From Perkinsus olseni (Eukaryota; Perkinsozoa; Perkinsida; Perkinsidae), in assembly GCA_013115135.1 (NCBI GenBank), contig JABANP010000638.1, positions 1 to 25,721 of the forward strand: a stretch of DNA of 25,721 nt, in the 5' to 3' direction. Below are positions 18,557 to 25,721 of this stretch, piece by piece. The notes under the pieces were generated by a model. The model saw nothing but the letters and a program-made list of their open reading frames with translations, had not been told where the DNA came from and ran no database searches. The position numbers and the translations under genes are program-made. Position 1 is the first letter of the stretch, and every line of letters starts with the position of its first letter.

Positions 18557-18571
18557 GAGGCTTCAAGCCTC
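18557..18571. repeat. 1-nt-spaced palindrome at the 5' frame break
   Basis: GAGGCTT, C, AAGCCTC. It contains the stop codon that ends the MARR-SVGEA frame and separates it from the frame beginning KPQVLG. Confidence 0.95.
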
Positions 18572-18925
18572 TCCAACACTTCGACGAGCCATCAGGGTAT
18601 GAGGGACCACAAAGAGAGCGAACGCGAGGATGTTAGTAGAAAAAGCAACTACGTCGAAGCTGGTGCATTCCGCGTCGGATAAGGGGTTGAGAGTGTCCAG
18701 GGTGTTCCAACCAACCTCCAGAGGGTCGTTGAGCATGAAACTGAGCCAGTGCGGGAAGACCAGGCAAGTTGTGATGATGGCAGCACGAGAGAGGGAATAC
18801 GCGACGAGGCCATTCGGGAAGGAAACGCTGAACCAGCCAGTGCCGAGGTCATCGCCCCTGCGGAAGGAGTATCGAGTCGAGTTCGGGAAGTGACGGATCG
18901 AACGAATGTTAGATGCAAGATGCAC

Positions 18926-19782
18926 ATTCTAGGAATAAAAGGTTCGTCCATCCCCGACGACATACGCCTACTGTAGTGGAGAAGGTGTTATCTCCCCACT
19001 CGAAGGATCGCTCGACGACGTACATTTACCGTACTACAGTACTCCAATGCAGCCCTAGAGGGCGAAGTTGATAAAACAAATCCAATCATTACACAACTCC
19101 CGTTGTCGGCTACAATTTGTCGCAGAACACAATAACGCCAGCCAGCATTTCCTGAACACTCAGGCGCAGGTAGAGCTGCGCTAGTGGGACATGTTCCAAC
19201 GAGATCCTCGTAAACGGGTGCAGATTGTGACTACTCGTGAGACATTACTCAACCAACACAATGATACGTAACCCGAAGAGCTACGCGTGCCCCGAGACGC
19301 TCGGTTTCAGGGCGAGTTAGTACTTGCTTTGTACGTCTCCGATTCCATTTAGATGATACCCTACACGAAACCTGTGTAGTGTAGAGTGTTGCAAACATTG
19401 GTCCGTGACGCGCTCGGCCAGGTGGCTAGTTACTCCTAGCTATACCTTAGCTCTACTGATATAGTCTGTAATCTGTCGTCGCCTGCCCGTTGTAGGGATC
19501 AGCGGCGTCAGCCATTGTACGTGTGTATCTGTTAGTTTGGTGAGCGTGCTGGCTCAATTTTGCCCACCCTCTGCCACCCGGGTAGTTTCACTGTCTGCAT
19601 CTTGGACGTGCAATCCACAGCTGTCGGTTGATGGCAGTCCGATGGCCCAGATTTGATCGGCAGGGCGGGACGAGTCGAGTTGACGAGTTTTGGGTGGGAA
19701 GTTGCGATCGGGCCTAGATTTGCAGTGCACCAACACGAACACAATCCACACACAAATTGAAAAAAGACTTATCGTAGATTCT
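18926..19782. other. Stretch between the two methyltransferase relics
   Basis: No supported gene. It contains the third copy of a dispersed repeat (26 nt identical at 19656-19681, loosely similar to about 19712) and CTACAC/GTGTAG arms near 19361-19380. Confidence 0.45.
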
Positions 19783-20120
19783 CTACTCGTCTTTCATACA
19801 CGACTGGTCCCATTGGGACTCCCACATAATCTTCTTAAGAGTTTGGCAGTTGGGGACGAGAGCGCCGACTTCTGAAGCGTACTTAAAGCACGAAAAGTTT
19901 TTGTAATCTGCACTGAAGGTTTCAGTCTGAAGCCATGTTCCACATCGCGAAGACCGCGTTCTTCGAGGAAGAGCGCAGCCATCACAACACAGACAGTACA
20001 GAGCGCGCCCAACAGCAAATGGTTCACGGTGTAAGCAGGCAGGGACCAGAGCAGTCCGCTCTGGGCAGAAGAAGGAACCCGACGTGCCCAGGATGACGGA
20101 CAATATTATAGGAGAATTGT
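19783..20120 (-). pseudogene. C-terminal fragment of a second NnrU/MddA-like methyltransferase
   Basis: Reads SYNIVRHPGHVGFLL, then after a frame shift LLWSLPAYTVNHLLLGAL and ALFLEERGLRDV, then after another shift SADYKNF and EVGALVP before the stop at 19783. The parts align in order with the relic at 17995-18925, and this copy is better preserved around GFLL and LEERGL. The first shift is an extra 14 nt that includes CCAGAGC, the inverse of the following GCTCTGG (arms spaced by 5 nt). The second lies at a CTTCAG/CTGAAA imperfect palindrome. No N-terminal two thirds were found upstream, so the fragment is truncated. Confidence 0.65.
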
Positions 20121-20990
20121 GTGTGTGAGTTTATAGTCTAACGCGCGCCGCGTTAAACGCGGGTTCCGGCTCAGTTAGGCTCTTACCGATGTGCTCAGTT
20201 GGCGACTTTCTGTAGCGTTGACATGCAGTGCAATCAGACAGATAATCTGTCACAGATTGCCAAGCTCTCCTCAGGGGTAAATTCGACCAGAGAAGCTCCC
20301 AGAGCTCTCCTCAGAGGTCGGAGCGATACCACGCGATACAGGTCAGGAACGCTCTTCTGCGAAGATCCTTCATCTCACGGGAAAAACCATGGCATCGAAG
20401 ACTCAATTCAGCGAGAAGACGGGGCGCGAATGACATGAAAAATGGGGCAGCTCAAAGAACAGTCGCCCGCCAGAGAAGACCGTTGAGTATCTAGCGGCGA
20501 CTGAGCTCCCCGAAGCCGATAGGACGTTGCATCTCGAGACCTCTCTCCACTACGAGGGCAGCGACACCGAGGTCTTCTTAGTTGCTACCGTTACCAGGTA
20601 GCATCAACCTGTGTGTTCTGTGTAGTCCATGAGGGCAGCTGCCTACATGGATGTCATCCATGTAGGCAGCTCCAAGAGGACCTGACTCCTGCTTAGAGGT
20701 ATAGTAGCCGCGTATATACCAAGTAAAGAAAATCAGTTGCATAACTACTGGTCGTACCGGGGGACCCGAAATACACAGAACACAGCACGGAGAGCTCAAA
20801 ATATGACTATGTTCGTCCTTGGTGGAGACCCTCACAATGGCGACCAGTACTCTTGTCTCCAGTGGTCCCTAATGGCCCATGAGTAATAGGCCTTCTTAAG
20901 GTGAGGAACCTAACCTTCAACGACTATTCTCTAGAACTCCGCGACGCGGAGTCCTGGACGCCGTGGACGACGGCGTGGACGCGGACGGCT
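20121..20990. other. Non-coding stretch before the second oxidase segment
   Basis: No gene supported. TAACGCG/CGCGTTA arms around 20142-20158. GACAGAT, A, ATCTGT, C, ACAGATT chain at 20237-20258. Direct repeat of about 12 nt (AGCTCTCCTCAG) near 20263 and 20302. Long hairpin at 20637-20671, and ACTCCGCG, A, CGCGGAGT at 20936-20952. Confidence 0.6.
20637..20671. repeat. Perfect hairpin, 17-bp arms with a 1-nt centre
   Basis: AGCTGCCTACATGGATG, T, then its exact reverse complement. It is the longest of the 1-nt-spaced palindromes in the window. Confidence 0.97.
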
Positions 20991-21270
20991 CACGTGACGC
21001 TGGAAGTTTCTGCTCTTTCTTGTGATAAGGGAGAGTTCCTGGCTCCAAGGGAGCCGCTCCCTTCTCGGTAGGAAGCCAGGCTCCCTTCTGTCAAGGGAGC
21101 CTTGTTGTATACTTCTTACGCATACTATCATTGCTATGGTTAAAAATATCTTTGGATCTTGAAATGCAGCTAATGCTCATACTACTCTGCATTCATAAGA
21201 TCCATCTCACAAGCTCCCTTTGGCCTTGTGTTCCACGTATAAGTGAGGAGACTACAACGAGCATTCTGCG

Positions 21271-21346
21271 ATGGGGACAGTCCCCATTGCGAGCTCCGCT
21301 GGGAGTAGGAACCCCTCGATTATGTTTCCGGCGGAAACCTTCCGCC
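21271..21346. repeat. Palindromes gained upstream of oxidase copy 2
   Basis: ATGGGGAC, A, GTCCCCAT (21271-21287); the matching place in copy 1 (about 9804-9812) has only the GTCCCCAT arm. TTTCCG, G, CGGAAA and GGCGGAA/TTCCGCC (21325-21346) stand where copy 1 has the uninterrupted TTTCTGCCTATCC. Confidence 0.9.
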
Positions 21347-21568
21347 TATCCAAGTCTCAGGCCGCTCGAATTAGGCGCCGTAGACGCGGTGAACCTGCTG
21401 CATGGCGTTGGTGTGAAGCTTGCTTTAGGAGGATACTCGAGTTTTCTCCAAGGCCCAAGACGGCCGGAAAGGTACGATTGTTCTCAAATTCGGGACACGT
21501 GGTGGCTGCTGATCTGCACGCATTGATAATACGTGCAGGTTTGGATATGAACATATGATATCTGTCAA

Positions 21569-23215
21569 ATGTATGGTAAACAAAGAATAATTCTCTCCCT
21601 ACGTCTGGTACTGACCTCGCTCATATCCCTATTCGCCTCGGCTGACGTTCACAATGCTGTTCACCGCTTAATGGATGCTCTTCCAGGGCAGGTCCAAACG
21701 AAGGGTATTCCGCCGCCCTACAACCCGCGATTCGACGCAGCCAGCGGGTACGTCCCGGCGGCTATGGTTCACGTATCTTCTGCTGAAGATATAATCATTA
21801 CTTTGGAGATCTGTTATGCGGAAAATGCATCCGTAGCCCTCAGGAGTACTGTTGGTCATTCCTACATTGGAGAGTCAACGGTTAACGGCGGCATTATTAT
21901 CAGCTTCTCGGAGTTGAAGGAGCTCGAGGTTGTTGAAGAGGGTGGCCGATACATTGCCAAGCTTGGTTCCGGCTTGAAACTGCTAGAGATCTACTCGAGG
22001 CTTGCTCGTCATAATCCTCCCTTGGGTTTCGCTGGTGGTTCCTGCCCATCTGTTGGTGTTGCCGGTCTGGCCTCTGGTGGTGGTCATGGCCTATCATCAG
22101 CTATGTACGGCTTGAGCGGTGATAGAGTAATCGCTGCTGAGGTCGTCATCTACAATCATGACGATGACAAGTTCGAGGTGGTCACCGCCACCGGTTACAA
22201 CGAGCATTCTGATCTCCTCTTCGCTGTGCGCGGTGGTATGGGTGGCAACTATGGGGCATTAGTTTCGCTCAGCTACGATGCCTTCCCTGTCACCAACGTC
22301 GTGATTATCTCGGGTAATAGTTCAGATGTAGATCCCTTTTCGCAAGCCCAAAGGATCAAAAAATTTCAGGACTTCATGCACTCAGATGCTGCTGGCCCTG
22401 AAATCTTCGGGATCGGCGGGTTCTTTGGTGGCGGTGGCATACAGTACAGCGCGCAGTGTATTTGTGATGCTGATGGCAATTGCACAACTTGCCATACTAA
22501 ATTGGATGCTCTAGAAGCTGCCGTAGGAATCGCGCATCCTCTACGCATCGAGCAGGACTTTGGGAAGGCTATGTGGTTCTGGGCAGATTGCACCGGGAAG
22601 GACATCTATCCTCCTGAGGGTGTTGCCCGCTGTAGTGAGGAGGAGCTGAAGGAGGCTATGGATAAGTGTTGGGCTTTTCACAGCTACTCTCACGTTGGTC
22701 CAAATAAGGCCAAATCCATCTATTTCCCGAATGATATGAGCGTACAGGAACTGCAAGCTCTCGCGGAAGCCGCGGTTGATCCAGTCTGCCAATCTCCCGA
22801 TTGCGTAATTCTCTTGGACTTCTATGGCCATGCTATGTCGGAAGAGCCAGACGACTGTGATCAGACTGCTGGCAAATGTACCTCGTTCGACCACAGAACG
22901 CCTGGGTGGCACATGCAAATACTGGTTTACTGGGAGAAAGACAAGGCAACTCCTATTGATAAGCTCGAGTGGCTGCAGAAGACTTATGACTCTGTCTTTG
23001 CTAGTTCACTCGGTACAGCTTATCAGAACTACATCGACTCTGACTTGTCTGATGGCCGTAAATGGATTGGTCAGTACTTCCCCAATCCGGATACCTATCC
23101 GAGGCTTCAACGAGCTAAATGCCGCTATAACGCGGTTGATATGTTCAACTTCGAGGCTGTTGACTTGATGACCATTAACATCGATGGCGGCATATGCGAG
23201 GTGGGAACTGGCTGA
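21569..23215 (+). CDS. Secreted berberine-bridge-enzyme-like FAD-linked oxidase, copy 2
   Basis: 548 residues in one exon, collinear with copy 1 and intact. Signal peptide (MYGKQRIILSLRLVLTSL region, cleavage likely near residue 25). His97 in RSTVGHSY and Cys159 in GGSCPSVGVAG are both kept, as are the GGG loop, AVRGGMGGNYG and the C-terminal BBE domain (NYIDSDL, CRYNAVDMFNF). Most differences from copy 1 are conservative or silent; the region around residues 355-385 is the most variable and four residues shorter, while the active-site motifs are unchanged. Such selection on both copies implies both encode working secreted oxidases. Upstream sequence differs from copy 1 through palindromic insertions and a 240-nt tract, so expression may differ. 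Confidence 0.93.
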   Translation: MYGKQRIILSLRLVLTSLISLFASADVHNAVHRLMDALPGQVQTKGIPPPYNPRFDAASGYVPAAMVHVSSAEDIIITLEICYAENASVALRSTVGHSYIGESTVNGGIIISFSELKELEVVEEGGRYIAKLGSGLKLLEIYSRLARHNPPLGFAGGSCPSVGVAGLASGGGHGLSSAMYGLSGDRVIAAEVVIYNHDDDKFEVVTATGYNEHSDLLFAVRGGMGGNYGALVSLSYDAFPVTNVVIISGNSSDVDPFSQAQRIKKFQDFMHSDAAGPEIFGIGGFFGGGGIQYSAQCICDADGNCTTCHTKLDALEAAVGIAHPLRIEQDFGKAMWFWADCTGKDIYPPEGVARCSEEELKEAMDKCWAFHSYSHVGPNKAKSIYFPNDMSVQELQALAEAAVDPVCQSPDCVILLDFYGHAMSEEPDDCDQTAGKCTSFDHRTPGWHMQILVYWEKDKATPIDKLEWLQKTYDSVFASSLGTAYQNYIDSDLSDGRKWIGQYFPNPDTYPRLQRAKCRYNAVDMFNFEAVDLMTINIDGGICEVGTG

Positions 23216-23356
23216 AGCAGACCTATTTTGTGCCGATCAACTTTGTATGTTCCCAAGTTTTAGTTCACTCATTTCAATACCAAACTACAATAACCAGTTT
23301 TTATAGCTCAAAAGTAGGTCTTCTGGCGTTGAATCACCGATAAATGGGAGTACTGG

Positions 23357-23762
23357 GTGGTGCCGCACCACTGGTGCGGGCAAACACTCATTAGCACTCC
23401 TTCGTCCGAGGACGCTATTCTACGCTTGGGTGGCCAGTTCAAATCGAAAAATTTACAACTGCACACCGTGAACTCAATGTTTCGCGCCGCGACGCGGCGA
23501 CCGCGTGATTGACCGTATCAACGCAAGGTTTGACCGGGATCTCTTGGTCATTTCTGATCCGCACAAGCTTCGCAACAAGAGTTGGAGGGCGCGGATCGGC
23601 ATCGAGGCTCGATGATCGAGCAGCTGTATTAATGTGGATCCTGAACTCTAGCGAGCTGACGCTTGTGAAATAAGTTCGACATATATGAATCATACAGTAT
23701 GATGATGATATGGGTGTGGGTACTGCTGTATCGAAATGTGCTCGCCCGTAGGCCCGGCCTAC
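23357..23762. repeat. Palindromes gained downstream of oxidase copy 2
   Basis: GTGGTGC, C, GCACCAC overlapping CCGCACCA, C, TGGTGCGG (23357-23379); CGCCGCG, A, CGCGGCG (23485-23499); CATCGAG, G, CTCGAT, G, ATCGAGC (23600-23621); ATCATAC, A, GTATGAT (23689-23703); GTAGGCC, C, GGCCTAC (23748-23762). Each sits where copy 1 has a shorter sequence with one arm or none. Confidence 0.92.
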
Positions 23763-23963
23763 CAGGCCACTCATCTGCGATCATTGAATAATCATCATTC
23801 GGATATACAAAAATGAAGAAGTATCATAAAGTCCCCCAAACTAATGTCCTTACCAGCGGATTTGGTTTCTTTAATCATTAAATCGACTCGAGGTCCCTCA
23901 TTAAATTGAGCGCCATGTTCGGGCCGAATAGACGGAACATCCTATAACGAAAAGGCGACATCC

Positions 23964-24108
23964 GTTTCGTGACGAAACTTCCGTCACTCGCTACGACGCC
24001 TGACCCGAAGGTGGGGGCAAATTTCGCACTGCGAGAGCTTAGAGATGGACGGCAAGACGAGAGAGGCACCCGGCTGAGAAGTTCTCTCGGGTTCTCAGTG
24101 AGAACCCG
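23964..24108. repeat. Palindromes in the distal flank of copy 2
   Basis: GTTTCGT, G, ACGAAAC (23964-23978). CGGGTTCTCA, G, TGAGAACCCG (24088-24108, 10-bp arms): copy 1 has the same centre with 7-bp arms (12564-12578), so this one is shared and has either lengthened here or shrunk there. Confidence 0.92.
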
Positions 24109-24187
24109 AAGCGGACTGATTCACCCCGAGTGGAACGGAAACGTTCATCAGGTGGCGTGAACGTTCACGCCGTCTCATGCCAACGAT

Positions 24188-24412
24188 ATGGTGGGAGATT
24201 GGTTAGAAGATTCTGATAGTGCAGGCAGTAATGGAGACTCGTGGTGCAGCTCAGACGAAGAGGATGACATAAATGGGGTTCGGGGGAGCAAGAATATTGG
24301 CGAAGCCAGGCAAATCGTATGGACGGTTACGAGCCGTGATACCACTCGACACGGCAGCGCACCTGACCTGGTACACCGTCACAGTCTGACACACGGCAGC
24401 TTGTCAAACTGA
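24188..24412 (+). CDS. Short acidic ORF, second copy
   Basis: 74 residues, MVGDWLEDSDS followed by a Ser/Asp-rich part with SSDEEDDING and SKNI. The first 42 residues align with the ORF at 12674. The rest differs because the duplicated segment ends at about 24312. Possibly the first exon or a relic of a gene; function unknown. Confidence 0.33.
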   Translation: MVGDWLEDSDSAGSNGDSWCSSDEEDDINGVRGSKNIGEARQIVWTVTSRDTTRHGSAPDLVHRHSLTHGSLSN

Positions 24413-25326
24413 GTCTGTGACTCACACTTGCTGTGATCTCTACTGCCACGGATATTACGGGTATATATTGAACACTTTATTGCCTTAATAGGCTCGAATA
24501 ACAGACTACAACACGTTACTCTACAATTTCGAAACGGGTGAACTTCACCAAGACAGATGCACTCACAGTGAGTGACTCACTGCACAGTGATACTGCGACA
24601 GATGCAGTACACTGTGCAGCGAGCACTAGACACCCTCATAGTAGTACTAGTACTAACATCGGTGATGAGATGTGCTCTGAGATGGGGCATAGAATATGCC
24701 GCATAGTGAGCTAATTCATTGAATTAACTTACTATGCGGCTGCCGCACTGTGGCATAGTCATAGTTGAAGTAATTCAACCTGTGAGGGCCGATCGGGCAT
24801 CTTAGATGCGGGAAGGCAGCTGATCCAGCCTTGAATGGGGTGGATACGCCAAACGCATAACACAGGCGGCACTTCCGTTCGGACATGCGCATGCAGTACT
24901 ACCAGTCCGAAGCAGTACTACCGCGTACGTTCAGCTGTGACAGCCAAGTTTTCTACAATACTTAGGAAGCGGCGGCTTACGGCGGCGGAGGAAGGGGCAT
25001 TGTACGCTGGGGACTCCGCAGTGCGGAGTGTGATGTGGCCACCAAAAACGCTCGCTCATTGACGCGTCGATTGGCAACTCCACACATTGTATGAGTTCAT
25101 GTTAATGGTGCTCAAATATCCCGGATATTATATCCGTGAAATACATCCGGGAACAGAATACCACGGTGGCATTACCACCTGCAACTTCCGACGACAGAGT
25201 CTGTCGGACAGACTGTCCGTTTCGAAAGTTGCAGTTGGTAATACCACCACTGCCCGGGACACTATATAGCCGTTCCATCACAACGTGAAGGGTTGATCGT
25301 AGAGTGTAATTTCTTCCATCTTGAGT
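24413..25326. other. Palindrome-dense non-coding stretch
   Basis: No gene supported. CACTCAC, A, GTGAGT, G, ACTCACTG chain (24560-24582), followed by a bulged hairpin GCACAGTG...CACTGTGC to 24617. TAGTACTAGTACTA even palindrome near 24643. A hairpin at 24698-24740 with GCCGCATAGT/ACTATGCGGC arms encloses TAATTCA, T, TGAATTA. ACTCCGCA, G, TGCGGAGT at 25013-25029 and CGGATAT, T, ATATCCG at 25122-25136. Confidence 0.75.
25165..25248. repeat. Nested inverted repeat enclosing a palindromic chain
   Basis: Outer 23-bp arms (25165-25187 and 25226-25248) pair at 21 of 23 positions. Between them CGACAGA, G, TCTGTC, G, GACAGAC and CGGACAG, A, CTGTCCG (25192-25219) alternate with 1-nt joints. Confidence 0.92.
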
Positions 25327-25422
25327 TCAATAATGATACGTGGAGGTCAATCCAAAGCTTCCTCTCGGAGCCATCAGAAGAGCATGTTTGAGAAGTGGTG
25401 AGTGGTCTAGTATCGTATTATC
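25327..25422 (-). pseudogene. Relic coding block, paralogous to 15295-15393
   Basis: In the frame that matches the other copy it reads MLF, stop, WLREEALD, stop, PPRIIIE. The two stops show that it no longer codes, yet the changes are concentrated at third positions. Confidence 0.45.
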
Positions 25423-25721
25423 AGTTCCCCTCAGCTTACGTCTTGTCGGTCCATGGCGACGAGACAGACTCTTGAAAAAGTTTCTTAGTGCTGGTTCGCA
25501 AAAGGAGTCCAGAGACCATATCGGTTTTGAGTCAATTGGGCGGCCTGAGCAAGGAGCTCTCTTCACCGAACTTAACTCTGTTCCAAACCTCGTTCAAGAC
25601 TCGAGAATTCCCTGGAAATCTGCTCAATGGCAGTAGTCTTACTGACTTACAGAGTCACAGTCTGCCACGAGACCAGTCAAGCTGCTTGACTCAAGCAAAA
25701 GTACTTTCGACGCTGAACCGA
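25423..25721. other. Window end, no supported gene
   Basis: Frames on both strands overlap and are unrecognised. AGTCAAGC, T, GCTTGACT (25675-25691) continues with a further TCAAGC arm, the last chain in the window. Confidence 0.5.

Larger units (their letters stand above)
17995..18925 (-). pseudogene. Broken NnrU/MddA-like integral membrane methyltransferase
   Basis: Pieces in different frames reconstruct one family in order: LVAYSL helix and FALFVVPHTLMARR (frame ending 18563), then ERPLFASM, PGHIFSTKR, FPYNLVRHP, the LLWSFPSYTVNH helix and EERSL (frame ending 18108), then GEFGPAYDRYAMQ (frame ending 17995). Conserved NnrU/MddA-type elements are PHTLMAR, VRHP, the TVNH helix and EER. Known members include methanethiol S-methyltransferase (making dimethyl sulfide) and isoprenylcysteine methyltransferase relatives; substrate here unknown. 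The two frame breaks fall on palindromes: GAGGCTT/AAGCCTC (18557-18571) and the CCTTCAG/GCCTGAAG chain (18105-18128, next to CCCCGCGGGG). I found no splice sites that would bypass them. Start uncertain. Confidence 0.7.
20991..24312 (+). repeat. Segmental duplication, copy 2
   Basis: Collinear with 9772-12799. It is longer, mainly because of a 240-nt tract upstream of the gene (about 21023-21262, containing the AAGGGAGC, C, GCTCCCTT palindrome at 21047 and AGGCTCCCTT/AAGGGAGCCT arms near 21078) and several palindromic insertions downstream. Confidence 0.9.

Noticed and set aside
14322..25219. CRISPR array or bacterial terminators
   Set aside because: Palindromes have different sequences, no regular spacers, and the genome is clearly eukaryotic.
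1..25721. Spliced-leader RNA gene or rRNA
   Set aside because: I looked for a GTAGCCATTTTGGCTCAAG-like leader and for conserved rRNA cores on both strands and found none.

Overview
The window comes from a eukaryotic nuclear genome. The left 7 kb holds one gene with 17 spliceosomal introns that can be traced exon by exon on the minus strand. Intact tRNA-Arg genes, a TA-flanked MITE and a secreted flavoprotein pair point the same way. Many small introns and a mucin-type O-glycosylation enzyme suit a protist. My best guess is a Perkinsus-like alveolate, but this rests on general impression and not on a diagnostic sequence.

Layout. 67-375 (-): possible last exon of an unidentified gene. 1308-6890 (-): an 18-exon polypeptide N-acetylgalactosaminyltransferase (698 residues when spliced), with signal anchor, GT2 catalytic domain and a long ricin-type lectin tail. 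7373-7620 (-): possible 3' end of a non-LTR retrotransposon. 7697-8005 (-): possible two-exon gene end. 8076-9330: tRNA cluster on a 502-bp tandem duplication (tRNA-Arg ACG, tRNA-Ser GCT, degraded copies and tRNA halves). 10041-11699 and 21569-23215 (+): two intact, intronless, secreted berberine-bridge-enzyme-like FAD oxidases, each in a duplicated segment of about 3 kb. 13746-14251: a 506-bp MITE with about 120-bp inverted ends. 17995-18925 and 19783-20120 (-): two broken genes for NnrU/MddA-like membrane methyltransferases. The rest is non-coding or relic sequence.

The outstanding signal is not a gene. From about 9.4 kb onward the non-coding DNA is full of short perfect palindromes whose arms (7-17 bp) are separated by exactly one nucleotide, often linked as arm-x-complement-y-arm. 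I count 57 with arms of at least 7 bp, against about 1.6 expected by chance. They share no consensus, so they look like products of a process (fold-back or template-switch synthesis), not copies of an element. The two oxidase segments allow a direct comparison: several palindromes occur in one copy and are absent from the other, so they were gained. The same kind of insertion breaks the reading frame of the methyltransferase relics. None lies in the intact oxidase coding regions.
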